From contig RCTD01000017.1 of assembly GCA_014898415.1 (NCBI GenBank), positions 185,001-249,000 of the forward strand: DNA of 64,000 nucleotides. The letters are read 5' to 3'. Made by a program: the position numbers and the translations under genes. Below the pieces are notes generated by a model. That model searched no databases, was not told where the DNA came from, and worked only from the letters and a program-made list of their open reading frames with translations. The stretch is from Stromatinia cepivora (lineage: Eukaryota; Ascomycota; Leotiomycetes; Helotiales; Sclerotiniaceae). Of the stretch, positions 12,910 to 23,459 are shown one piece after another (within the stretch, counting starts at the first letter, position 1; every line of letters starts with the position of its first letter).

Positions 12910-13271
12910 CTTGGCGACCAAATGAAAAGAAAAATAGCAAATTAAGAGAGAAGTAAAGAAACTATGAAAATCTTCTCAATTGAAGAACTTGTCACGAGAT
13001 ATATAAAGTCAGTAATTCCAAACCGCAACGGACGTCACCGAAAAAAGCTCTTCGTACCCACACTTCCTCGTGGAAAGTGAATAGATCGTCGAGGAATAGG
13101 ACAAATGTAGTTACAAAGTACGTCTTGTATCTATCTTTGGGCCCCACTTAGATATTGATTGCACCTGCTCTATGAAGTAATCGATTTTCCTTGTGGAGTA
13201 AGTATTGCTAGTTGACGTTGTATTGAAGGTGGGGGTGGAAAATCCGGGGTTTTGCCGTTTAAGTGGTACAT

Positions 13272-13322
13272 ACGAGAGACGAGAGACGAGAGACGAGAGA
13301 CGAGAGACGAGAGACGAGAGAC
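13272..13322. repeat. Minisatellite, 7-bp unit ACGAGAG, about 7 copies
   Basis: Uninterrupted head-to-tail copies of ACGAGAG, directly visible. Confidence 0.95.
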
Positions 13323-13390
13323 GTAGAAATTGGGGGATAGCTGAATGGGGGAGAGGTGCGATTTTGTGATACTTTCATTTGGGAAAGATC

Positions 13391-13429
13391 AATGGATGTA
13401 GCCAATGGATGTAGCCAATGGATGTAGCC
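13391..13429. repeat. Tandem repeat, 13-bp unit AATGGATGTAGCC, 3 copies
   Basis: Three exact copies (13391-13403, 13404-13416, 13417-13429) followed by a partial, altered fourth. Confidence 0.95.
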
Positions 13430-14192
13430 AATTGATGACCTCCATACACTCGAAATAGGAAGCAATCGACTCGGGGTATTGAACTCTAGGTAAAATGGGT
13501 AATCTCAACTCATTCATGCATGCGTCCACTATGTAGTATTGATTGATCCTCGATCCAAGAGTCCAAATTCTTTTTAAAATTTTTCATTTCGCCATTCTTC
13601 CTAACCCCCGAAACCGAAATTGCCATCTCAATTCCGTTATTCGTTCTTGATTTCGTTGAAGAAGATTTTGTTCCGAGTTGATATATCGTCGACAAGATTG
13701 ATCTCCCACTTTAGGAAGTTCATTTGCACAACCACAAAACTGATGGTCGGTAATTTCTCTTGATCGTCGCAATCTCGCAGTGGTCGCCGTTTTTACCACG
13801 CATATATCGTGTTTCGTACCGATTATGATTCATCAATTGCAAAGATTTCTATCACAGAACTCCAGATAGAATGTTATACTAAGGTGCCATAAAATCCCTT
13901 CAGCCTCGATACTGCAAGACGGGTGATCGAATTTCATAGCACACTATTCAAATTCTCACCCAAATTAGTACAAGATATACTACGTACGGACTTAATTGGT
14001 ATGTGATAAAATTGATCTATGTATTTCCCTAAACTACTCACAATGTCTTCGACACATCAAATTTAAAGACTTAGCGGCGCATTATACCTCAAAACGCCAA
14101 AAAAAAAAAAATACTTATCCATACCTTGCTTGAAAGAGCGATGGAAGCATCTCCACTTCTGTCGTCGCAATACAGCACTCCAATTAAGCATA

Positions 14193-15216
14193 TTATTTGC
14201 TAGCCTTCTTATTCTTCTTAGCATTTTCCCCCTGACTTTTCTTCATAGACTCCTTAGACTTCATCGGCCAAGACTTTCCATCATCCGGAAAAGCCACCAA
14301 CACTGCAAGCAAAGGATTAAGGGAGAACTGGGAGGGTTTTCCATACGCAACATGATCTCTGCTAGACAGCAACCACTTGTCGCCTCCATTAAACATCAGC
14401 CAGCGACATAGACATGAAGCACGATATTTCCGATAGACTTCAGCCTTCTTGTCATTCCGGGCTACCCAGCGCAAGATGTGCTTCTTGAACTCTCGTGCTG
14501 CGAGAGGAAACCATTGCTCTGCGCTCAAACAGAGAGGTTTGGGAACAAAATGAATTTCTTGATCTTCTTCACGAATAGCCAAGGCTTTATAGTCCTTCCA
14601 TCGATCATCCAAAGCCTTTTCCTTTGCTCCAGGAAAATTTCCGTATACGGCACGGGACAGAAATGGTGTTTGGATATGCTGACTATCAGGTCCCAAACGA
14701 CGATAACTTGGGCCGATCCAGCTCTCGATAAATGCGGCTAGATATTGTCGAAGGACTAATTGATCTTCAGTTTTATGGAATCGGAAGTAAGTCCATGGTT
14801 TTCCCTGGACATAGTTCCAATAACTTCGGCATGTGAGGCCAAGGCAGATAACAGTAGCTTTATCGTGATCATCATACAAGATATCAAGTATTACATTCAC
14901 AATGTCGAGTGGGAAACCTCCAAATCCGCTCTCTTTCTTAGAGATTGCGTCATCTAGTCGTAATTATGTTAGTTTTCGATCTAAAATGATCCTTTAGACG
15001 TTCAACATAAAGATCTAAAGATTTCATAGCTGAAGATGGGGAACGCTTACTGGAATTTGTAAGCAAAGGGGATTTAGTATGTTCATCGAATGTATCTTGA
15101 TTTTGACTTTCGATTCTAGGGCATATAGTGAGGTTGGCTTTCTCCGAAACACGTTTGGCAGCTCTAGTCACGGATTTGGAGTTGCTCGGATGCATCATTC
15201 GCTTTCGGTTTCTCAT
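14193..15216 (-). CDS. F-box-like cluster family member A
   Basis: Exons 15216-15051 and 14953-14193; 308 aa; 97-nt intron (GTAAGC donor, CTAAC branch, CTAG acceptor), phase 1. Exon 1 codes a disordered, basic segment (RNRKRMM, RAAKR). Exon 2 opens with the F-box-like block FPLDIVNVILDILYDD followed by VICLGLTCRSYW, then block 2 ESWIGPSYRR, block 3 FLSRAVYG...RWKDY, and a divergent block 4 (CLSAEQWFPLAARE instead of GMG.WY). The C-terminus is Lys/Ser-rich. The start at 15216 is the first ATG in frame; the frame further up has no ATG before a stop. F-box proteins recruit substrates to SCF ubiquitin ligases; whether this block binds Skp1 is untested. Specific function unknown. Confidence 0.75.
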
Positions 15217-15945
15217 CTTGCTAGATTGGTGTCTGCTGTTTTGCAAAATATATTGAAATCTTTTGTTGGGTGTTCATGAAATTATTAGTGGTTTTGAATG
15301 TTATTCTTAATAAAGAAGAATAGAAGAATAGCAGTGTAGTTAAAAGGAAGAAATCTTCGAATAATGTTCGATTGAAGACACTGTCGTATAAGAGACTAAG
15401 TACATTTTACTACGACAGATGCTCTGGTAGTAATGAGAGAAAACTTGTACTTCATCAAGGAATCTACTGCCGTAACACTTCATCCATACAATCATACTTT
15501 GCCAATGACGAAATTCAAGTAGACCACGTTCCCAAGGTCTCGAACGTCTGTCCGGAGCCCTAGAGAAAATAATAACTGATTCATACATCTAATCCAAAAG
15601 CTCAACTGGATATATGGTCATAGTATATACTTGTCATGAACCAGCCACTTTAGAACGTTGGGGTTCACGGCAACAGTCATGCTGAAAGGAGGTGTTTTTG
15701 CATGCAAACTCTCATTAAATTTCTCTCGTCTTAAATTATTGAACCTGAGTGCACTGGTGTCTGTAAAGTATAATGAAAAGCCTATCCATTCGTGACAAGA
15801 ACCCATCTGATGCCACCCGAAATATCTCTAAACTGGATACGAACCCGAAGATACGATACTGAGGTAAGAAAGGATTGAAAGCAAGCCCCCACGATCTATC
15901 ATAACCATTCAAATGAACTTTCCCATTCCTCAATATCCCGTTACT
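15217..15945. other. Interval between family members A and B
   Basis: Short open frames exist on the minus strand (for example 15736-15933) but none shows a family motif or another recognisable domain. It could hold decayed coding sequence; I cannot support a gene. Confidence 0.35.
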
Positions 15946-16787
15946 TCAAAACTCAGCTTGTCTATCAAGTTTTGGAACCTTAACTCCATCGCCGATGAGG
16001 AGAAAATGTCGTTCCCAGTCTTGTTTCGAAGCCTGAACAATTACCTCCCAAAAGCACCTACGCCGAGTGCATCTAGTCATGCCACCATCTGAAGTAAAAT
16101 CTGGAACTCGCATACTAACATAAATCCGCATCCATTCCCAACAGTAGCTTTTTTCCATCATTGTAAATCTTGAATATTCGTTCTTTAGCGCAATGTCGGT
16201 CAACGACGACCTCTCTCGAAGTTGGACTGGACCCATGGATTCCCCACCCATCGTTACGCCAAGTCTCCGTTGTCCGAAAAGATTCTTTTAACTATAAAGA
16301 CATTGGGATTAGTCTCTTCAACGTGAGTTACAAATTGGCGCACAGCTGCAAAGTACCAATCCATTCCCATTCCTAATGGATTTGGTAGAATTCTATGTTC
16401 GGGTATGGGGCCTTGCACTGTAAGTATGTTATGGTAATCTTTAGTTCGCTTTACCAATTCCCGCTCTCGGGGGCTGTTGGGCTGATCTCCATAGATAGAG
16501 CACAGAAGGTATTGAGCCAGAACCTTCGAAAAGCGATATTTTGGACCGAACCATGAGCGTAGAGTGGTTGCGAGAGTGCGTGGTAGTCGTTCCTCTTCAC
16601 GAATGTATGTAGTAACAAGTTGTTTGGAGTTGAGTAGGACAATCCCTGGGTAAATCTTTCGGGAGAATCTCCAAAAGGCTCGACCGGTGAGTGCAACACA
16701 GATTGCCGTGCATATATCATCGTCGGCGAGCAGTTGCTCCATCACTTGGAAGATAATTTCATCCGGGACCTGAGGGTCTGTATCCAT
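15946..16787 (-). pseudogene. F-box-like cluster family member B, probably frameshifted
   Basis: The ATG at 16787 opens a 177-aa frame ending at 16254. It shows the F-box-like block (VPDEIIFQVMEQL, then ICVALTGRAFW), block 2 RSWFGPKYR, block 3 YLLCSIYG...RTKDY and a good block 4 NPLGMGMDWYFAAVRQF. Other members continue for another 60 or more residues with a W.WV motif; here that part (KSYCWEW, about 16133-16153) is found only after a change of frame, in the frame 16251-15946. So the gene either ends early or has suffered a frameshift near 16254. A splice that joins the two frames was looked for and not found. No first exon with basic residues was located upstream. Confidence 0.65.
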
Positions 16788-18118
16788 TCAAGTTAGCAAA
16801 GGCCTACTATGCGCTTCCCGTGCTATGAATTATTCCTATTTATTATTTAAAGGTGTTTGTAATTTGCCTTCGATCTTGCATACTTGCAGGGCTTGTAGTT
16901 GGCTTGGTCACTTCTGAACGCGGGCTTGAACTTTTGGATGTATCATTGATACGATTTGATCTTCAGATTGGTCTTTTGAAGAGCTTCCAGGCTTGGCCTC
17001 AAACCTGTTCGAAGAACTCATTGCGTTGATATCGATTGTGATTTCAACCATGAAGAATAATTGGCACCAAGTATCCTTGATTTAGGGATGGATAGATAAA
17101 GCGACCTGATAATATGAGTAGTATTGTGTATGTCTCTGGTTGTTTTTCGGATATATAGGGCACAGGAATCTATGCATGACTAGAGGCATCCTTGACATGG
17201 ACTGATGCATTTTGACCTTATTTCATCATTCACTTTGATGAACTCAACGCATCTAGACTCATCCCGAATATACCCCAGTATTAAAGGAGGGAATTCTTTG
17301 AGCCGAGTCTACCCGAAAACATTTTTAAATTTGCTTGTTATTGCAATGTGATTAAGAGATTCCAAATTTAGTTTGGGTATTTCAAGCAGATTCTATGGTA
17401 ATATGGTTTATATCTGCAATATGGTTTCCACCTCCTAGTTTACTACCATTAAGTCGGAACATGGAAATGGCCAGAATGGAGACCTGCAAGCTACCCAACG
17501 CTGTTGCTATTAGGAGGGCCTCGAGCTTAACACTTGCGCCTACAGTTAAAGCTCGTAAATCTCCTAAAGCCCAGAGCTCCGCCACGCGTTGTCTATATAT
17601 GAAGCTAATTGTATTCATCTAGTGTCGAGCAATGCGAATGAACTTAATCAAATTTACACCTTAATCCATCTAGATTTTCGGCAGATACACACATCAGGAC
17701 TGCATCTCAGTGAGGCAGAAGATGCAATGTTTTTGAGAGCAGCAACTATTGACGGTGGAGGTAAGACTTTTTTTACTGGTTATAATGTGAAAGAGGTAGG
17801 TCGAGATACATACGTCCCGATAGCATACTGTAAAGGAGAATAGGAATTGAAATTGATCAAATTATATTATAGAGGTTTCAAATAATAAAATTAGTAGAAT
17901 AAACAATGATTTGGATTATATACAAATGATATACAAAAAGATTAATAGAAAACGATTAATTCTTTAAAAAAGAAAAAAGCAGAGTTCTTTTTTTATATTT
18001 AATTATAAAGAATTATATGATCATATAATTATAAATTAATTACATATTAAACCTTGAAATCCTAACTCTCTCACAGTGGGACTGAAGCTAACTCGACCTA
18101 CGCCTATAGTTTCAAGCA
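16788..18118. other. Interval upstream of members B and D, with an AT-rich stretch
   Basis: Divergent promoter space between B (minus) and D (plus). A block at 17395-17620 has a higher GC content and an open frame on both strands (the minus one Ala/Leu-rich, WALGDLRALTVGASVKLEAL), not recognised. Bases 17840-18060 are strongly AT-rich. Confidence 0.4.
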
Positions 18119-18849
18119 ATGGCTCAACAGTCACACCAAAAGCCCAGATACGAGACTATCTAATTCCAGAATCACCAACTGTTGAGGATGCACCAAATCA
18201 TCATTAAGATTTTCAACGTTCTCCTCGAAAACAAGTCGCCAGAAATATGCTCAGCCCTTTGTTTTGGGTTGACTTCCCGCAGGAACTGGGCAATACTTCG
18301 TGACTTGGATCATAGATTGAACGACCACAAGGACCAAATTCCCAGCATTATTGATTTCAAATACGATCAAATTCCGTTGTTAACCAATATCTCAGCACGG
18401 AGTATGATGGGCCAATGAATTTGTTCAACCCCCATTTTTACCACGATTGGAGGGCTGTTGATTACAGTATTACTGAAGATCAGCGAGACCAACTCCTGTT
18501 GTTTGAAGAGTGGATGGGTCCAAAATATCGTCCTCCCACTTTTGAAACTATCCCTTTCTATCTCTCCTATGCAGAGGACGGCGAAACTTCCGAGGAAACA
18601 AGCGGTGCGGAAAAAACTCTTGAGAAGAGATACAAGGACTTCGTGAATTCTCGAAGTCATAGGAGAGAGTACATGCTAAGTTCGTCTGGGTTATGTGAAG
18701 CCTGGCATGAAGATGTATTGAAAGTATCCAGTCAAAAGAGAAAGGTCAACTGGAGTCGAGAGTTGTTATTATGGATGTCGCACTGTAGAGTCAGTAAGGG
18801 GATGAGAAATTTTAGAAAATATGGGATGAACGCACGTAGTTTAGGATAA
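18119..18849 (+). pseudogene. F-box-like cluster family member D, decayed
   Basis: From the ATG at 18119 the frame meets TAA at 18161, resumes with the F-box-like block (IIIKIFNVLLENKSP, LCFGLTSRRNWAILRDL) and stops at 18416. The rest continues in another frame, 18415-18849, with block 2 FEEWMGPKYRPP, block 3 IPFYLSYAEDG...LEKRYKDF and a worn block 4 (LCEAWHEDVLK). A GTATGA..TACAG pair (about 18401-18470) would make a plausible intron but joins the frames wrongly. So at least one stop and one frameshift separate the parts; most likely a pseudogene. Confidence 0.7.
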
Positions 18850-19614
18850 TGAAGAGTAGTGAAAGGCATCATACGATAACTGAGTAGATGATAATGGTCG
18901 AGGAATGCAGGATTAGAAACCACCTTTGGAAATTCATACTTCTGCTCTATGTTGCACTATACTACAGTCACACGAAATACTACTTGAAACAACAATCAAT
19001 ACATTCATATGTGGAAAGAAAGAATTTGCTAAATTCTAAGGCTTTACTATAGCCTTGCCCCATCAATTGTGCCTTGGACTCCGGGCACAATGTGAGAAAG
19101 GGTCCATTGCATCCCTATACTCAGCACCGCTATCAGGCTTCATGACCTACAAGAAACCTTTATTTATGACCTATGTCAAGAAGAGAGTTCCAAGTGAATA
19201 TATGACACTGATTTTTGGTTGATTGATCGGATATGGCTGGATTTTGGAACGATTCAGCTGTTCAGATACGTGCAAATGTAGCACATGGAATATGCCATTA
19301 ATCAACGAGAGGCTTTTTGTCCATAATATTAGATTAGGCAGCTATTAATCATTCTTTCATCACATTCATTACATTCATATTTGACATACCCAGGAACAAA
19401 AGTCTCTTTACGACACATATCCATTATCAAAAATTCGAGATGGCTTCCCCGCAAAACGACATCGTTCCAAACATCAGCCATAGAAATCGCGGGTCTAGAA
19501 CCTTAAAAGCAGGTCCGCAGGCAAAGAGATATTTCTGGTAACCCGCTACCTAGAGGCGTAAATAAGGCGGCCGATAAACCTGGCCCGCGGGGAGTTGCTT
19601 TGCAGAAGCATATA
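18850..19614. other. Interval between members D and E
   Basis: An ATG at 19440 opens a 33-codon frame that then stops; the adjacent frame, from about 19537, leads into the exon 1 used for member E. This may be a frame-broken original N-terminus of member E. Nothing else recognised. Confidence 0.4.
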
Positions 19615-21108
19615 ATGAATCGAATGGTAACTAAACAGAGAATGGAGGATGATACCGCGCGGAGACAGGCTCATGCTCATAGTGAGTGGCCCACAGCTTT
19701 CTTGACTCTTCTTCCTATATTTAGTCTCGGTTTCATGTCGAATTAAATAGTTTACTAACACTGAAAAGTCTTAGAACAAAGTGTTTACAAGAAAAGAGGT
19801 TTGTCACAGTCCTTTCTTTGTTGTTTACTCCGCGTATTCCCCATGTCGCAATTTCTGGTCTCAACCTATCTTCTACAAAACATCGACTATATTTAATGTT
19901 TCTAACCTACGATGGCTACTTCTCCTGTAGATCATCACAATTACTGTCCGATCTTTTTCTTCAACAGCAATTTTCATTCCCTACAATTTCTTGTATTTGA
20001 TTTACTCTCATATAAAACTTTTGCTACTGGATTGAACTCTTCTGCTCTGTGGTACAAGGAAATAGTTGACTCCACTATCCATTACTAAAGTTACCGTCAC
20101 AACACTCTCTGCATATCTCATCCATCTACTCGTAATGTTTGACTGCTCATTATATTACTGAAGGCATTTGGCTAACATATTTTACGATTTATAGTCCCCA
20201 GGTTTCATTTTCCTACAGAACTCATCTGCAAAATTTTCAGATGCCTCCTCCCAAGATCCAAGTTCTTCCGCTCCGATTACTGTACTGCAGTCTGCTTTGC
20301 ATTGACTTGTAGTTTACACTGGAACATTTTCCGCCAAATTTATGCCGGCAGAATCCGCTTGAGTACATTATCCGTTGGTTTCAAAGCTCGCCGCAAAGAT
20401 GGTTGGTTCACGTTGACACTCGGGAATCTCTTGAAAGACTGGATGTATCCAAAGTACCGCCCCATGTATTGCTTTGTATCAACGGATGGTGTGATGAGAT
20501 TTGATCCTGATCGAATCCGTTTGTATATCAGTACAATATCATATCCAGTCAAGGGTGGGGAGAAGGAACAAAAACTTGCGTCAAGAATTCGGGAATACCG
20601 AAAAAATCACTTCCTCGACCTTCAGAGGACGCAATCTTATCAGGATCATTACTCCTCACACAAGCCGCTGAAGTTAGATTTATTTGTTCCAAATCCGTAC
20701 AGAATGGGCGATGAGTGGTATTTTACTACCCTGCGCATCTTAAAGCACACTGTACTTTGCTGGCCATCTGACTGTGCAGAGGACGGGGAAGAAGACTGGC
20801 TTAATACCACAGAATATACACGAAATTATGCGATGTGGCAAATCTACAAGAAATGGATGTTTTTGAGGGATTGGGTTGAGGAACAGCCGGCAGCTCTCGA
20901 ATACAAGAAGTTTCATGTACTTCCTGAAGATAAAACGAAGACCAGCATGAAGCATGCTTTTCAAATTTTGAGATTGGTTGACGTGCGTAGTAATCAGCAT
21001 AAGCTCAAGGTTCAGATGGTCGTGAAGGCAATGTTGAAGCTGGTCGGTGGTGAAGCTGATGAGGTGAGCGTCATGGCGGAATATATTAAGACTGCTGTTG
21101 ATGTCTGA
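19615..21108 (+). CDS. F-box-like cluster family member E
   Basis: Best model: exons 19615-19681, 19769-19798, 20195-21108; 336 aa. Donors GTGAGT and GTTTGT; branch CTAAC before each acceptor; phases agree (both phase 1). The second intron is long (396 nt). Exon 3 starts just before the F-box-like block FHFPTELICKIFRCL and VCFALTCSLHW, then block 2 KDWMYPKYRP, block 3 LYISTISYP...RIREYRK, block 4 NPYRMGDEWYFTTLRIL and a C-terminal FLRDWVEE. The start is uncertain: an upstream ATG (19440) is in the wrong frame, so the true N-terminus may have been lost to a frameshift, or 19615 may be the start. Function unknown; the block-1 likeness to F-boxes suggests a ubiquitin-ligase adaptor. Confidence 0.65.
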
Positions 21109-21596
21109 GGTGAAGTGGATATTTTAGATTTTTCTCTCCATGGGTGGTAGCTCTGGCAGTACCGTCTTTGCTTCAAAACAATCTCTTTATTTTCTTGAAG
21201 CGGTTGCTATCGGAATGACGACTATGGTTCTATGGATGACTTGGTTTCGCTCAAATGCTTCGACTTCCATGCATAAATGAGACACAACTCGCCCTTACCA
21301 CTGGTGGAGGGGGAAAAAAGAACAAAATGGCATAGATATTCGTCGGTTCCAAATCGCCAGCAAAAGCCTTTTTGTACCAATTCTTATCTAGCAATATATC
21401 AAGTTACTTCCATATCTCGTGAAATAAATCTCACCCCAATAGCTTTCAATATGTGTGAGCGTATATGTACATATGATGTAGCACGGCACATTTCTTGGGT
21501 AATAAGAAGCGCAGAAGCATGAAAAACGAAAGGTAAATTCATTACCATTTCTTTGCATCTTTTCCACAGCTGTATTAGCTATAGAAAATATAGGAC
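21109..21596. other. 3' flank of member E
   Basis: Only short open frames; nothing recognised. Confidence 0.5.
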
Positions 21597-22054
21597 CAGG
21601 CTTAGGCATCCGTACCCTATCCAGGGTGTTTGATCTTTATGGGGTGGTTACTTTACCCTGTAGAGATTCTAGGGGTGGTTATTTGTTAAATCAGATTGAT
21701 ACTCCGGGTATCCGGAATTTTTATTATATGATCATCTTATAATATTATTCAAAGTTGAAATTGTTTTTAATTATATTATTGAATCAAAAATATCAAATGA
21801 ATTTATTATATGATCGTACTATATAATTAAAATTATATGATATTAATGTCATATAATAAAAATCATGTTATATGTGTATTATATAATAAGGATCATTATA
21901 TATATATCACTATATGATCAATACTCCGGATATCCAGGGTATCAGAACATTTCTATAAAGTGGTTATCTTACCTTTAGAGGGAAAGCAGGGTGGTATACC
22001 GGCCGGCTTTATTCTGGGCTACCCTGGATATACCCTACCCTATGCCCAACCCTG
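21597..22054. mobile_element. 458-bp non-autonomous TIR element (MITE-like)
   Basis: The ends are imperfect inverted repeats about 30 bp long: left CAGGCTTAGGCATCCG.. with TATCCAGGGT, right (read inward) CAGGGTTGGGCATAGG.. with TATCCAGGGT. The interior is AT-rich, has several TATATGATC-type palindromes and codes for nothing. The flanks TATAGGAC and CGTAGGCC could be a worn 8-bp target duplication (5 of 8 match). CAGG ends plus an 8-bp duplication would fit the hAT superfamily; the weak duplication makes this tentative. Confidence 0.6.
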
Positions 22055-23459
22055 CGTAGGCCGAAGAAAACAATCCACACTCAAATCTTCATTTTTTCCT
22101 GCAGCAATGGCATTCTAGAATACAAGATGAAAAGTCAACGCCATGCTTAGATTGTCTCCGAAGTCCCAAAGACCCGCTATTAAAATTTATGATAATCTTT
22201 AAAGAAAAAACATGATTGCATAGGAAATATTGAAGGGCGCTTCTACCGCTGAGAAAGACCATAATAATCCATAAGCTTGGCTGTTTGGATTATCATTTGT
22301 GGATGCTGGTGCTGGTTATCGTGCTGTTGTTTCGACTTGGGGTTGCCCGGGGCTTGCTATAGTACAACCTCAAATAATAAAGCCTGCATCTAATTTTTGA
22401 ATGCGAATCGAGTTGAGAAAAATCCAAGCAGGAGTGTGGTATATGGGTCGGCGTTTTATTGTTCAAATATGAGGTTGCTGTGAGATTAATATGATACAAG
22501 CACAAGCACAAGCAGTACTTTTTGCATACAACTTCACTCATTAAAAATGATACGAGAGAAATCCAAGCAAGAAAACAAATCGTAAAGCTCAACCTCATAT
22601 AACCACACAACCTCAGCAAATAATCAAAAACGAATCCCAGCGCAAAATTTCTCTTCCCGCAATAACCCCCACAATAAGTACCCCAATCCAAACCAAGCGC
22701 AACCAAAAACCCCAAGGTATTAACGCATAAACAGCTCCCACTATTCACAAAAACGCCATCTTCCAGAAAGAAGAAGAAGAAAAGGAGTTGCAAAATAGGC
22801 GAGACCACGTGATCGTGATCTGATTGATTTCATTCCATTATCAACTTCACACCGATGTGGAAGATAGACAACACTGTCTATCCACTCTTCACCCCTTTAC
22901 TCTCCCTGTCCCTCTCACCCTCCAGATTTTTATCTAATCCATCCATGCGTCCACCCACTATATAACCATGACATGGGCCTAGTAGCTACACAAACATATG
23001 TCTTCCCTGCCCATCTATCCCTATCCCTTATTTGCGCATCAATTGAATGCTGTGTAATATTAAATCTTAACCCACCCTTGGGTAGAATTATAAAACTTCA
23101 ATATTCTCACAAGGTCTTCAGTGGAATATTTCAAACGCCAGATCCCAAGACTATTTATACTGCTCAGTTCCATCCAGTCAGAAATAGATCATATCGATTT
23201 CTATCGCATCGAGTTCCAAGACTCCAATCCCCAGACTCCCAGTTTATATCCAGCATGCCAGCCAGATATACAGCGTAAATTTCATTTGATGTTTGATCGA
23301 CCATCGTTAGTGTGGAAACATCTTCAAAAATAAGAAACAAACATCGCAAAAAGGTATCTTTCCACCCATCCATATATATCAATGACCAGCCATTCCATCG
23401 ACACAAATCGCACCCAAAATCATGATCATAGCAGCGCAACCCACAGTTTCATCCTACAA
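22055..23459. other. 3' flank of the sconB gene
   Basis: The minus-strand frame 22293-22808 is long (171 codons) but starts with GTG, has no domain and biased composition, so it is not called. Likely 3' UTR of sconB near 23400 and spacer. Confidence 0.4.

Larger units (their letters stand above)
12910..14192. other. Intergenic interval with two small tandem repeats
   Basis: Promoter side of the nucleoside-hydrolase gene (12910 upward) and 3' side of the next gene. No coding frame stands out. It holds a 7-bp and a 13-bp tandem repeat, listed separately. Confidence 0.5.

Noticed and set aside
18401..18470. Possible intron (GTATGA..TACAG) rescuing member D
   Set aside because: Splice signals look fair, but the join leaves the downstream block in the wrong frame, and an upstream TAA remains.
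22293..22808. 171-codon minus-strand open frame
   Set aside because: Begins with GTG, has no ATG-led coding sense, no domain, and lies in the A-rich 3' flank of sconB; composition explains the hydrophobic look.
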